From NCBI RefSeq assembly GCF_039614845.1, contig NZ_JBDIML010000002.1:372001-436000 (forward strand): a DNA stretch of 64,000 bases, in the 5' to 3' direction. Origin of the DNA: Ornithinibacillus xuwenensis (GTDB lineage: Bacteria; Bacillota; Bacilli; Bacillales; Amphibacillaceae). The position numbers and the translations under genes are program-made. Positions 16,318 to 25,698 of the stretch are shown here, piece after piece. Each line of letters starts with the position of its first letter. Positions within the stretch are counted from its first letter, which is position 1. The notes beneath the pieces are model-generated. The model had not been told where the DNA came from, ran no database searches, and saw only the letters and a program-made list of their open reading frames with translations.

Positions 16318-16999
16318 TCTTTTCATTGGTATAGTTGTAATTATAGCTACGATTGGCATATATTTAGTTGCCGTTAACGTTCATCATAAATATAACTATC
16401 CCTTTACGGCACCGGTTATTATTTCGACGATTATTGTGATTGTGATACTTTTAGCATGTAAGCTTCCTTATGATACGTATATGATTGGTGGAAGATGGAT
16501 TAATGAGCTTTTAGGACCTGCTGTAGTAGCCTTAGCCTACCCATTATATGTTAATCGAAAAACGTTACTAAAACTTGGGACGCCCATACTAGTAGGGAGT
16601 TTATTTGGTTCAATTGGGGGGCTCGTAACGGGGATCATTCTTTCAAAGCTAGTTGGATTATCCGATTTTATTACCTACTCCTTACTTCCGAAAAATGTAA
16701 CAACAGCTGTTGCGATGGATATTGCTGAAACAACAGGTGGTGGGACATCATTGGCTGCCGTGTTTGTTATGATTGCAGGAATTGGCGGAGTATCCATCAG
16801 CTCGCTCGTATTTAAGGTGTTTCGGGTAAGACATAGTCTTGCAAAAGGACTAGGACTTGGAAGTGCATCTCATGCTATTGGAACAGCATCTGCGATGGAG
16901 GACAATCAATTAGCTGGCTCTATTGGCTCCATTGCAATGATTTTAAGTGCTGTTCTGGTCTCTATTATGACACCTTGGATGATTCAATTATTGATGTAA
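16310..16999 (+). CDS. cidB: LrgB/CidB family membrane protein
   Basis: The 229-residue protein has six to seven membrane helices and LrgB-family segments: LGPAVVALAYPLYVNRKTLL, LLPKNVTTAVAMDIAE, and GSASHAIGTASAMEDNQLAG near the end. It partners with the CidA-like protein. AAGGGAAG lies 6 bases before the ATG. The genes overlap, so translation is coupled. A terminator follows. Confidence 0.9.
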   Translation: MINLFIGIVVIIATIGIYLVAVNVHHKYNYPFTAPVIISTIIVIVILLACKLPYDTYMIGGRWINELLGPAVVALAYPLYVNRKTLLKLGTPILVGSLFGSIGGLVTGIILSKLVGLSDFITYSLLPKNVTTAVAMDIAETTGGGTSLAAVFVMIAGIGGVSISSLVFKVFRVRHSLAKGLGLGSASHAIGTASAMEDNQLAGSIGSIAMILSAVLVSIMTPWMIQLLM

Positions 17000-17013
17000 T
17001 AAATTTGTATGAC

Positions 17014-17050
17014 AAAAGCCGATATTCAGATGAAAAGAATATCGGCTTCT
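17014..17050. terminator. terminator between converging genes
   Basis: AAGCCGATATTC and GAATATCGGCTT form a 12-base stem; a T-rich tail follows on the plus strand and TTTGTC on the minus strand. Confidence 0.85.
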
Positions 17051-17053
17051 TCG

Positions 17054-18496
17054 TTATTTTCCAACTAAAATTTCTTTGGCTTTAAGCCTACTTTCTTTAT
17101 CACTTAATACATAAACGGTGTCACCTTTTTGGATAACAGACTCTCCCGTAGGTGTAAGTAAGGTGTTGTTTCGAGTAATGCCAATGATTAAGGTGTCTTT
17201 TGGCAGGTTCAAATGATTTAACGAAACACCATTTGCAGGGCTTCTTTTAACGATTGTCATCTTCATGATTTCGGACTCTGTCGCCCCTAAGTTAATTAGC
17301 TCTATGCTTGGAGTGGAATCATCATCCTCATGATTAATCAGTCGTAATTTTTCGGCTAGCCATGTTAGTGTGCCGCCTTGGACTAATGCAGAAAATAGAA
17401 CAACGAAAAATACCGCATTAAAAATTAGCTGACTATTTTCTAAGCCTGCTATGATGGGATAGGTTCCTAATACAATGGGAACTGCTCCCTTTAATCCTGC
17501 CCAAGAAATAAAGAGCTTTTCCTTTACATTATACTTCATGAATAACATGCTAATAAATATGGCCACAGGTCGTGCAATAAACATTAAGATTATGGCGAGC
17601 AATATTCCTTGCCAGAAAACATCAAGTAATTGACTTGGAAAGACTAGTAATCCTAATAAGGTAAACATGACGATTTGCATCATCCAAGCAAATCCTTCAT
17701 TGAAGCGTAATATTGTATAGCGATAAGTTAGATCACTATTTCCAACAAATACAGCCATTACATAAACTGCGAGCAAACCACTACCACCAAGTGAATCCGT
17801 TATGGCATAGGTAAAGATTGCCGCTCCCATTGCTAATACCGGATACAATCCGGAAGTATCTAGCTTAATATGATTAATAACCATAACCGTTGCTTTTCCA
17901 AGGACCAAACCAAATACTAGGCCTAAGCCCATTTGGAGAAAGAAGCCTCCAATAGCTATCCAAATAGACGTTTCGGGTATTTGAATGAGCTCAATTAATG
18001 CCACTGTTAAAAATACAGCCATTGGATCATTGGAGCCTGATTCAGCTTCTAGTGTTGATGTTAACCGCTTGTTAAAGTTCTTATTACCTAATACAGAGAA
18101 TACCGCCGCAGCATCTGTTGAACCAACAATTGCACCAAATAGCATTCCTTCCATTAAGGAGAAGTCCAGAATATACATCGCAGCAAAGCCAGTAATAATG
18201 GTAGTTAACAGAACACCTACTGTAGCAAGTACACTCGCTGGTCCGATTACAGGACGTATACTTGTCCATTTTGTTTGTGTTCCGCCATCGAACAGGATAA
18301 TAATAAGAGCCATAATTCCTATTAATTGCGTAAGCTCTGCGTTTGCAAAATAGATAAGATTATTTAATAGCATTCCGGCTAGGAGGAATAAAATAAGAGC
18401 GGGTAATCCGAGGCGAGAAGAGAATTTTGTGGCTAGTACACCGATAATTAACATGATGGAAAATAAAAATATTAGTGAACCGATACCGATATCCAT
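17054..18496 (-). CDS. K+/H+ (or Na+/H+) antiporter with TrkA-C domain
   Basis: The 480-residue protein is a CPA1-type antiporter with about 12 membrane helices up to residue 390. The ion-binding regions GAIVGSTDAAAVFSVL and LEAESGSNDPMAVFLTVAL hold the conserved Asp residues, as in the NhaP2/CvrA group. A cytoplasmic TrkA-C domain (about 405-480, ending GDTVYVLSDKESRLKAKEIL) probably senses a nucleotide ligand. The family is usually annotated potassium/proton antiporter, suited to pH and K+ homeostasis under salt or alkaline stress. It is monocistronic. Confidence 0.9.
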   Translation of the reverse strand: MDIGIGSLIFLFSIMLIIGVLATKFSSRLGLPALILFLLAGMLLNNLIYFANAELTQLIGIMALIIILFDGGTQTKWTSIRPVIGPASVLATVGVLLTTIITGFAAMYILDFSLMEGMLFGAIVGSTDAAAVFSVLGNKNFNKRLTSTLEAESGSNDPMAVFLTVALIELIQIPETSIWIAIGGFFLQMGLGLVFGLVLGKATVMVINHIKLDTSGLYPVLAMGAAIFTYAITDSLGGSGLLAVYVMAVFVGNSDLTYRYTILRFNEGFAWMMQIVMFTLLGLLVFPSQLLDVFWQGILLAIILMFIARPVAIFISMLFMKYNVKEKLFISWAGLKGAVPIVLGTYPIIAGLENSQLIFNAVFFVVLFSALVQGGTLTWLAEKLRLINHEDDDSTPSIELINLGATESEIMKMTIVKRSPANGVSLNHLNLPKDTLIIGITRNNTLLTPTGESVIQKGDTVYVLSDKESRLKAKEILVGK

Positions 18497-18663
18497 ATGA
18501 CTCCTCCAATATATATTGGTTATATATCTATGATAATCAAAAATTAGTGAAAAATAAAATGTAAGCTACAGTAAACTGGTATGATTTGTAGCTTTTGAGT
18601 GTGTTGGTGTAGCTTGGCATGATACAATTAAACTTTATTAATGAAACATAATGAGGTATGAAT

Positions 18664-20592
18664 ATGACAAAAAACGCTTTACCATTTACAGTTGCGAGAA
18701 CAGAGAACTTTTTTGAACGTTTAGGTGATTATGTAGGAGATGTCTTCTATGATATTTTACCTGAACAAGGGTACGAATTAAGGGATGAACAAATTTACAT
18801 GGCCTTCCAATTAGAAAAAGCCTTCAAAGAAAAACGAACGATCTTTGCAGAGGCGGGAGTTGGAACAGGTAAAACATTTGTCTACCTACTTTACGCTATT
18901 TGTTATGCAAGATACAAAGGAGTGCCAGCGATAATATCCTGTGCGGATGAAACCTTAATTGAACAGCTTGTGAAAAAAGGTGGCGATATTGAGAAATTAG
19001 AAAAAGCTTTGGGTCTTGAGGTAGATGTTAGACTGGCAAAGGCAAGGGAGAATTATGTATGTGCTAGGAAGCTCGATCAACTATCTAGCATCACAGAGAA
19101 CGAGGACATTTTACGTGTTCATGATCATATTCCTGACTTTGTATATGATTCTAGCCCAGCTAAGAAGCTATTTGAACGCTATGGCGATCGAAAAGAATAT
19201 CCATGGGTATCAGATGAGACCTGGGATAAAATTGCTTGGGATCCTTTACAACAATGTTCAACCTGTCAATTAAGGCATCGCAGCGGACAAACCTTAAATC
19301 GCGAATACTACCGTCATGCAAAGGATTTAATTATTTGTTCTCATGATTTCTATATGGAACATGTATGGACGAAGGATTCTCGCAAAAGAGAGGGCCAAAT
19401 GCCATTACTTCCGGAGGCTAGTACTGTAATTTTTGATGAAGGTCATCTGCTCGAATTTGCCGCACAAAAAGGACTGACCTATCGCTTTCATTCGGAGACC
19501 TTACATCAGGTATTAACTGGCTATATGGGACAAGATGTACGAGAAGAATCGTTATATTTAATCGAGGATATTTTAACGTTGCACGAGGATTGGTTTGATG
19601 AATTAGACCGTGCAGCAATGTCAATTGAGGGCTCGAGCCGTAAAGAGATTGAATTAAATTCAGACATGAAACGAATTTCATCATCCTTATTTGAAAAGGT
19701 AGAAAAACTATTAGATCAATTAGTGTTTGATTCGGAGATGTTTACAATTGATGAATATCATTTGAAAATTATCGAAGAGTATTTGGAGTTCTATCATTAT
19801 GGTCTATCCATATTCTTAAAACAGGATGAGGGAATCTTTTGGCTCGAAGAAAATATGGACACGACAACGCTTGTCATGATGCCACGATTGGTAGAGGATG
19901 TTTTAAGGAAAGAAGTATTTGCAAAGGAAGTACCATTCGTATTCTCTTCCGCTACACTTTCTCAAGGTGGGGATTTTACATACCTTGCCCAAAGCTTAGG
20001 GATTGAGTCATATGATTCCTTCTCGGTAAATTCGCCATTTGACTATGAAGAAAAGATGAAACTCTATGTTCATCGAGACCATAATCGAGATGATAAATGG
20101 GAAGAAATCGAAAAGAGCTTACTTCAGAATAATGGAAGTACACTTGTGTTGTTTTCTACTTTAGAGGAAATGGAATTATTTAAAAATTGGTCAAAGGAAA
20201 AATCATGGCCATTCGAAGTTTTTTATGAAGGTAACCAAGAAATTAGTGAAACAGTGAAGAACTTTCAACATGTAACAAACTCAGTGCTTTGTGCATATCA
20301 CCTTTGGGAGGGGCTTGATGTGCCGGGAGAAGCGTTAACTCAGGTGATAATTTCTTCGCTACCATTCCCACCGAAGGACCCAGTATTTAAAGCAAAGCGA
20401 AAGCATGTGGATAATCCTGAGAAAGAGGTTGATTTACCGTATATGCTTCTTAGATTACGACAGGGTGTAGGAAGATTAATTCGAACGAATAAGGATTATG
20501 GAACAGTCCATATTTGGATGAAGGCGACCGAACAGGACAGCTATCAACAGCCTATCAACCGTGTATTACCAGTTGAAATTGAAAAAGAGTAA
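18664..20592 (+). CDS. ypvA: DinG/XPD-type ATP-dependent DNA helicase YpvA
   Basis: The 642-residue superfamily 2 helicase has Walker A EAGVGTGKTF (about 63-72), the DEGH box (258-261), the SSATLSQGGDF motif and the C-terminal RLRQGVGRLIR motif VI. Cysteines C133 (YVCARK), C198 and C201 (CSTC) and C225 lie where XPD/DinG enzymes hold a 4Fe-4S cluster, though the fourth ligand is not certain. The sequence follows B. subtilis YpvA. The ATG at 18664 is preferred over 18658, because GAGG at 18653-18656 touches the first ATG. It probably resolves DNA structures in repair; no neighbour helps. Confidence 0.88.
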   Translation: MTKNALPFTVARTENFFERLGDYVGDVFYDILPEQGYELRDEQIYMAFQLEKAFKEKRTIFAEAGVGTGKTFVYLLYAICYARYKGVPAIISCADETLIEQLVKKGGDIEKLEKALGLEVDVRLAKARENYVCARKLDQLSSITENEDILRVHDHIPDFVYDSSPAKKLFERYGDRKEYPWVSDETWDKIAWDPLQQCSTCQLRHRSGQTLNREYYRHAKDLIICSHDFYMEHVWTKDSRKREGQMPLLPEASTVIFDEGHLLEFAAQKGLTYRFHSETLHQVLTGYMGQDVREESLYLIEDILTLHEDWFDELDRAAMSIEGSSRKEIELNSDMKRISSSLFEKVEKLLDQLVFDSEMFTIDEYHLKIIEEYLEFYHYGLSIFLKQDEGIFWLEENMDTTTLVMMPRLVEDVLRKEVFAKEVPFVFSSATLSQGGDFTYLAQSLGIESYDSFSVNSPFDYEEKMKLYVHRDHNRDDKWEEIEKSLLQNNGSTLVLFSTLEEMELFKNWSKEKSWPFEVFYEGNQEISETVKNFQHVTNSVLCAYHLWEGLDVPGEALTQVIISSLPFPPKDPVFKAKRKHVDNPEKEVDLPYMLLRLRQGVGRLIRTNKDYGTVHIWMKATEQDSYQQPINRVLPVEIEKE

Positions 20593-20704
20593 TTAGTACT
20601 ACAATTAGATTTTAATCGTAACTACCACATATGGGATAGTTGCCTTATAATAGACCTAGTCATCCGTGAAAGACCCAGAGTCTATTCGAAAACTGGTGTG
20701 GATA

Positions 20705-21913
20705 ATGTGGAAAAATAAATCATTTCTAGGAATCTGGATTGGTAATGCATTTTCAGAGTTAGGCTGAGCTTTTGGGACCTTCTGTAATGGTCTATTGATT
20801 TTTGAATTGACTGGTTCAACGATGGCTTTAGGAAGCATGTGGCTGTTATATTTTTCGCTATCACTTATTGTGCAGTTATTTAGTGGGCCGTACATTGATC
20901 GTTGGAGTAGAAAGTGGATTATGATGATAGCTTTATGGAGTAGAGGAATAATCTTTTTCATTCCGCTATTAGCCTATTCACTAGGTTCCTTAATGCCGTG
21001 GCATATATATATTGTTCAAATTATTATTGGCTGTATTACACCCCTATACGTTCCTGCTAACCAAGCAATATTACCGACAATAGTGTCAAAGCAACAGTTG
21101 CCTGCTGCAAATGGTTATATTGATGGGACGGTGCGCCTGATGACATTTATGGCTCCTATTATTGCAGGAGTCGTCATTGAATACATTGGAATTAAACCGA
21201 CTTTACTATTTGTCAGCATGTCCTTATTAGCTAGTGGCTTCTTATTACTGCCTATTAAAGAAAATCGTCACGTACAAACTATTCGTGGTACGTGGCTAGA
21301 GCAGTTTCGGGAGGGGTTACACTATTTCTTTAAGAATAGAGTGATTGTTTGGCTATCAATATTTTTAGCTTTTGTGCAATTTGGAGTTGGGGTAACAATG
21401 GTGACGAATATCCCTTACATTACGACCGAATTGAATGGAAGCTATGCGGTGTATGGTTACTTTATGGCTGGTTTTCCGTTAGGCTATGTTATCGGCACCA
21501 TTCTTGTTGGAAGGATTAAGCTGAAAAATAAAAGGTTCGTCATGTTAGGGGCTTTAATTATTGGCGGCTTAACTTTTTTGAACTTAGGTTATACCCATTC
21601 GATTATCTTTGCAATAACAACCGAAACGATTGCGGGTATTGCCATGGCTATATTTAATGTACATAATACATCCATTTTTCAACAAGTTGTACCACACCAT
21701 TTAATGGGGAAAATCTTCTCCGTACGATTACTTGTGATTAGGGGAATGATGCCAATCGGAGTATTGTTAGGCGGAATCCTAAGTGAACACTTCGGAGTTC
21801 GACCGTTATATTATCTGATTGGTTCCGTTATTTGTGTTGTTTCTATCTTGGGCTTAGTCATCCCTTATTTTAAGTTCTTAAATGAAGAAGTGGAAGAAAA
21901 GATTGCATCATAA
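20705..21913 (+). pseudogene. MFS transporter interrupted by one stop codon
   Basis: From ATG 20705 the frame reads MWKNKSFLGIWIGNAFSELG, then TGA at 20765-20767, then continues without shift AFGTFCNGLLIFELTGSTMA to the end at 21913. The rest is an intact major facilitator protein with about 12 helices, including IDRWSRKW after helix 2 and YVPANQAILPTIV, typical of the Bacillus MFS drug-efflux group. A single base change (GGA to TGA) would explain the break. A shortened start at TTG 20795 has no ribosome site and would lose most of helix 1. The gene is thus probably inactive, unless the base is a sequencing error. Confidence 0.8.
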
Positions 21914-21943
21914 AAAAACATCGGAGAAATCCGATGTTTTTAT
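21912..21943. terminator. terminator between converging genes
   Basis: AACATCGGA and TCCGATGTT form a 9-base stem around GAAA; T-runs flank it on both strands. It overlaps the end of the Nudix gene. Confidence 0.88.
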
Positions 21944-22569
21944 TTATCTGATATTAATGTTAAGAAGTGCTGTAATATCTTCGCTGTTAATCCCCAAATT
22001 ACTCTGTCCTCATAGCGGTAAAATAATTCTTCCATATGCCGTATCTGCCAGTTGTAATTTTCTCCACCTACAATTAAGTTAAATGGAAAGTCTTCCTCTG
22101 GAATCACTTTAAAATTGACCTTATACGAATCTGGCTTTGTTTGCTGGAAGTGTGACAGCGGGACGGTAAAAACCTCCCCAACCTCTGACTCGTTAGGCAT
22201 AATTTTTTTGACATCTGGAATTCTACCAACAAAGGGATAAATGATTCTCCCCATATCTGATACAACATAATCAATAGGGGTTACATCTGATATGCTTTGG
22301 TTGCTTATCCCGAGCTCTTCCACCGTTTCTCGAATGGCACAAGCCTGTGGGGTAGGGTCATTGGAGTCAATTCTACCGCCTGGGAAGCAAATGTCACCAG
22401 GCTGCCGACGCATATTCAGTGATCGAACTTCGAATAGGATATGCGTTTCACTATTTCGTTCAACAAGTGGAATTAACACGGCAGATCTCCTAAAGTTTTC
22501 TAGACCCATAATTCCTGGTTCTTTTTCAGCTAATGTAGTCAGGATGCTGTCAATATTCATATTTATCAC
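21940..22569 (-). CDS. Nudix hydrolase, probable CoA pyrophosphatase
   Basis: The 209-residue protein has the UPF0035 signature before the Nudix box (EVRSLNMRRQPGDICFPGGR) and the box itself, ending ACAIRETVEELGI. This combination marks enzymes that cleave coenzyme A to 3',5'-ADP and 4'-phosphopantetheine. The REx2EE metal-binding core is intact. The length is usual. It is monocistronic, converging on the broken MFS gene. Confidence 0.9.
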   Translation of the reverse strand: MINMNIDSILTTLAEKEPGIMGLENFRRSAVLIPLVERNSETHILFEVRSLNMRRQPGDICFPGGRIDSNDPTPQACAIRETVEELGISNQSISDVTPIDYVVSDMGRIIYPFVGRIPDVKKIMPNESEVGEVFTVPLSHFQQTKPDSYKVNFKVIPEEDFPFNLIVGGENYNWQIRHMEELFYRYEDRVIWGLTAKILQHFLTLISDK

Positions 22570-22742
22570 TCCTGATAAGCTCTTTTCTCTATTATACTAA
22601 TCATCCTAAGTGTAAAACCAATATTTCATTCTCAAGTACAAAAGAATTACGAAAAAAATGACTCAATTTCTCTATTATAGACAATATAAGGATGTGCAAT
22701 AGAAGTGTGGCACAAGATTTGAATATGGTAAGGAGGTTTACA

Positions 22743-23249
22743 ATGGGAATATTAAGTGGGAATCCACAAGATGAGCCAATGCATTATGGTGAGGTATATG
22801 GTACATGGCTAGCGGTAATTACTGGGAAGGCAATGGTTGTTGCGTATCAGACATTACTGAATCATGCTGGTGATAAGGATTTAAAAAACCTGATTCAAGA
22901 AGCAATTGATAAAGGGAAGCAGGATATTACAACAATCGAAAACCTTCTGAAAGAAAATGGCGTAGGATTGCCGCCTACACCACCAGAGAGACCGGAAGCA
23001 GATTTAGAAGCAATTCCAACTGGGGCAAGGTTTATGGATAATGAGATTGCAGCAAAAATGTCAGCTGATGTTGCAGCGGGATTGATAGCAGATAGTCAAA
23101 TGATTGGTCAATGTATTCGAGAAGATTTGGCGGCATTATTTGGTACAATGCATACACAAAAGGCAGCATTTGGAGCAAAATTACTTCGATTAAATAAAGA
23201 AAAAGGCTGGTTAGTGCCACCGCCACTGCACCCTGCTAGTACAGATTAA
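22743..23249 (+). CDS. DUF3231 family protein (coat-F-like)
   Basis: The 168-residue protein is one DUF3231 module, about half the size of the common two-module form. It has a helical bundle start HYGEVYGTWLAVITGKAMVV, the linker GVGLPPTPPERPEA and ARFMDNEIAAKMSADVAAGL. This family is related to ferritin-like spore coat proteins of the CotF type and found in spore formers; function is unknown. AGGAGG lies 6 bases before the ATG at 22743, so the upstream in-frame extension to 22692 is rejected. Confidence 0.85.
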   Translation: MGILSGNPQDEPMHYGEVYGTWLAVITGKAMVVAYQTLLNHAGDKDLKNLIQEAIDKGKQDITTIENLLKENGVGLPPTPPERPEADLEAIPTGARFMDNEIAAKMSADVAAGLIADSQMIGQCIREDLAALFGTMHTQKAAFGAKLLRLNKEKGWLVPPPLHPASTD

Positions 23250-23265
23250 GAATTAGGAAGCTATC

Positions 23266-23290
23266 GGGATGGTGCCAGAGGTACCATCCC
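23266..23290 (+). terminator. hairpin after the DUF3231 gene
   Basis: GGGATGGT and ACCATCCC pair around a short loop that can itself pair (GCC/GGT). No T-run follows, so this may be a weak terminator or an mRNA-stabilising hairpin. Confidence 0.5.
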
Positions 23291-23302
23291 CTATTCGGAA
23301 TA

Positions 23303-23322
23303 CATATGACAGTTGTCATATG
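23303..23322 (+). promoter_or_regulatory. DesR operator upstream of des
   Basis: CATATGACA-GT-TGTCATATG is a perfect 9+2+9 inverted repeat, 21 to 40 bases upstream of the likely -35 box. In B. subtilis, phosphorylated DesR binds TCAT/ATGA-type half-sites upstream of des and activates it in the cold. The desKR genes lie immediately downstream, so DesR is the natural ligand. Confidence 0.78.
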
Positions 23323-23342
23323 AAATTCCTGACAATTATTAC

Positions 23343-23371
23343 TTACATAACAAGTGTTTTGCTCCTAATAT
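23343..23371 (+). promoter_or_regulatory. des promoter
   Basis: TTACAT (23343-23348) and TAATAT (23366-23371) are 17 bases apart. The boxes are weak, as expected of a promoter that needs the activator bound just upstream. Confidence 0.55.
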
Positions 23372-23408
23372 AGAAGATAACAAGCTATAACTAGGAGGAA
23401 GGAATAAA

Positions 23409-24461
23409 ATGAGTAAACAAAAGCAAGCCCAGTTGAGAAAAAGTGTATTACCATTTGCACAATCCGATACAAGAGCTAGTATCATTCAAATACTCAATAC
23501 CATTGTCCCATATTTGCTTCTGTGGTTTCTCGCATATAAAAGTCTAACCGTATCTGTTTGGCTAACATTTGCCCTATGCATCTTAGCGGCAGGATTTGTG
23601 GTTCGGACCTTTATTATTTTTCATGATTGTACACATATGTCCTTTTTTCAAAATAAAAAGGCTAACCGTGTTCTCGGAACCATTACCGGAATCATCACAC
23701 ATTTTGCGTTTGAAAAATGGAAATGGAGTCACTCCATTCACCATGCAACAAGTAGTAACCTGGATAAACGGGGAACTGGTGATGTTTGGGTCATGACAGT
23801 GGATGAGTATGTAGATTCATCCTTTTGGGGTAGATTGGCTTATAGACTTTATCGAAATCCAATTGTAATGTTTGGTTTGGGACCACTATATTTATTTTTA
23901 ATATCCAACCGTTTTAATCGCAAGGGTGCAAAGCGAAAGGAACGAATGAACACTTACTTTATTAATGTTACGATCGCTTTAATTTATGCCCTTTTAATCT
24001 GGGCAATTGGTTGGCAGGCCTTCCTAACCGTACAACTTCCAATTCTATTCCTCTCCGGGGCCCTAGGAATCTGGCTGTTTTATGTACAACATCAGTTTGA
24101 GGATTCCTACTTTGAAAATGAAGCGGAATGGGACTATGTAAAAGCAGCAGTGGACGGAAGCTCGTACTATAAACTACCAAAGATTATCGAATGGTTAACA
24201 GGAAGTATTGGTTACCATCATGTGCATCACTTGAGTCCAAGAGTTCCAAATTATAATTTGGAGAAGGCGCATGAATCTACACCACCATTGCAGAAAGCAA
24301 CGACTATCACCTTGATCTCAAGCTTAAAATCCATTCGCTTTCGATTATATGATGAGGAAAGTAAAACCTTTGTTAGCTTTAGAGAAATTAAAGCTCGTTT
24401 GAGAAATCACCAGTCAAGTATGCGAATTTCTACCAAAAGAACTAGTGTTCCAGAAAAATAA
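23409..24461 (+). CDS. des: acyl-lipid delta-5 desaturase Des
   Basis: The 350-residue membrane enzyme inserts a cis double bond in membrane-lipid acyl chains to restore fluidity after cold shock. The three His boxes are present: HDCTH (about 76-80), HSIHHATS (about 112-119) and HHVHH (about 275-279), with four membrane helices around them. The sequence follows B. subtilis Des, including SSNLDKRGTGDVWVMTVDEY and RLYRNPIVMFGLGPLYLF. AGGAGG precedes the ATG. Its activator pair desKR follows after a terminator, exactly as in B. subtilis. Confidence 0.97.
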   Translation: MSKQKQAQLRKSVLPFAQSDTRASIIQILNTIVPYLLLWFLAYKSLTVSVWLTFALCILAAGFVVRTFIIFHDCTHMSFFQNKKANRVLGTITGIITHFAFEKWKWSHSIHHATSSNLDKRGTGDVWVMTVDEYVDSSFWGRLAYRLYRNPIVMFGLGPLYLFLISNRFNRKGAKRKERMNTYFINVTIALIYALLIWAIGWQAFLTVQLPILFLSGALGIWLFYVQHQFEDSYFENEAEWDYVKAAVDGSSYYKLPKIIEWLTGSIGYHHVHHLSPRVPNYNLEKAHESTPPLQKATTITLISSLKSIRFRLYDEESKTFVSFREIKARLRNHQSSMRISTKRTSVPEK

Positions 24462-24465
24462 AAAT

Positions 24466-24506
24466 AAAAAACCCTTTAATATAAAACTAGATTAAAGGGT
24501 TTTTTG
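24466..24506 (+). terminator. terminator after des
   Basis: AAAAACCCTTTAAT and ATTAAAGGGTTTTT form a 14-base stem with a T-run. Confidence 0.9.
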
Positions 24507-24564
24507 TAGTACGCACTATGATATACTCAAGCAAAGCATAATGGAGTAATGTAGGAGGATGAAC

Positions 24565-25698
24565 ATGCAGAAGTGGTATCATATTTTCTCGAAGAATACG
24601 GGTCTGAGCATTTATATTTGGATTATCTTTTGTGTTCTCCCTATCTACTTCATTATCAGGTCATCAACACCAACGGAAGTTTTAATGGGGATTGTCATGA
24701 TTGTTGTATTTTTTACAACGTTTCGATTGTCCTTCATAAAAAAGGGCTGGACAGTATATGTATCCGTTGGCATCGAAATGGTGATTAGTATCGGCATGAC
24801 GTTCTATTTTGGTTTTGTCTATTTTTCACTATTCCTTGCGTTTTTTATTGGTAATATTCAAAACAAAGCAGGGTTTATTGCATTATATGTTGTTCATCTA
24901 GTAACGACGATTACTGCCACAAGCATTGGATTTTTTACACAAAGTCAAATTTTTTATACACAATTTCCATTTATTATCATCAGTGTAATAGGTGTCATAC
25001 TGTTGCCATTTAATATGTATAACCGAATAAAGCGAGAAAAGCTGGAAACCCAACTAGAGGACGCTAACAAACGAATATCACAATTGATGGTTATAGAAGA
25101 AAGACAACGGATTGCTCGAGATTTACATGATACGCTAGGACAGAAGCTTTCCCTTATTGGACTGAAAAGCGATTTGGCAGAAAAGTTGTTACACAAACAT
25201 CCCGAAAAGGTTCAAAAGGAAATACTAGATATTCACCAAACTGCAAGAACTGCGTTAAAAGAAGTACGGGAAATGGTTTCCGATATGCGTAGAACTAGGT
25301 TGGAGGACGAAATAACGCATGTTCAACAGATGATAGAGGCTGCGGAAATGCAGTTTTGTTTAAAGGGTAATCCAATTCTTGAACGGACACCATTATTAGT
25401 AGAAAATGTGCTGAGTATGTGTTTAAAAGAGGCTGTTACCAATATCGTTAAACATAGTAAGGCAAGATCTTGTACCGTTCAGATTCAGCAATCTCCAAGT
25501 CAGGTGTGTATCAACGTAATCGATGATGGCGTAGGTCTTGGCGATTATGATACATCAAAAGGAAATGGCCTTCGTGGCATGAGGGAGCGACTAGAGTTTG
25601 TAAATGGAAGCTTAGACATAGACAGTGACGATGGTTTGATTCTTTCCATTACGATTCCAAATGTTATTCAACAACAATCAGAGGAGAGGTTATTATGA
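24565..25698 (+). CDS. desK: membrane thermosensor histidine kinase DesK
   Basis: The 377-residue kinase has about five N-terminal membrane helices (to about residue 150), a coiled linker, the HisKA_3 phosphoacceptor helix RIARDLHDTLGQKLSLIGLK with the modified His near residue 186, and a HATPase domain (EAVTNIVKHSKA, DDGVGLG, GNGLRGMRERL). DesK senses membrane thickness and fluidity and phosphorylates DesR in the cold. ATG 24565 lies 6 bases after AGGAGG; the ATG at 24559 touches that site and is rejected. It overlaps desR by 4 bases (ATGA). Confidence 0.95.
   Translation: MQKWYHIFSKNTGLSIYIWIIFCVLPIYFIIRSSTPTEVLMGIVMIVVFFTTFRLSFIKKGWTVYVSVGIEMVISIGMTFYFGFVYFSLFLAFFIGNIQNKAGFIALYVVHLVTTITATSIGFFTQSQIFYTQFPFIIISVIGVILLPFNMYNRIKREKLETQLEDANKRISQLMVIEERQRIARDLHDTLGQKLSLIGLKSDLAEKLLHKHPEKVQKEILDIHQTARTALKEVREMVSDMRRTRLEDEITHVQQMIEAAEMQFCLKGNPILERTPLLVENVLSMCLKEAVTNIVKHSKARSCTVQIQQSPSQVCINVIDDGVGLGDYDTSKGNGLRGMRERLEFVNGSLDIDSDDGLILSITIPNVIQQQSEERLL

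Noticed and set aside
20795..21913. Functional shortened MFS transporter starting at TTG 20795
   Set aside because: There is no ribosome site and most of the first membrane helix would be missing, while the coding frame clearly extends upstream of the TGA.
22709..22725. TGGCAC-N5-TTGA, resembling a sigma-54 promoter before the DUF3231 gene
   Set aside because: The -12 element lacks the essential GC (TTGA instead of TTGC), and no sigma-54 activator gene is near.
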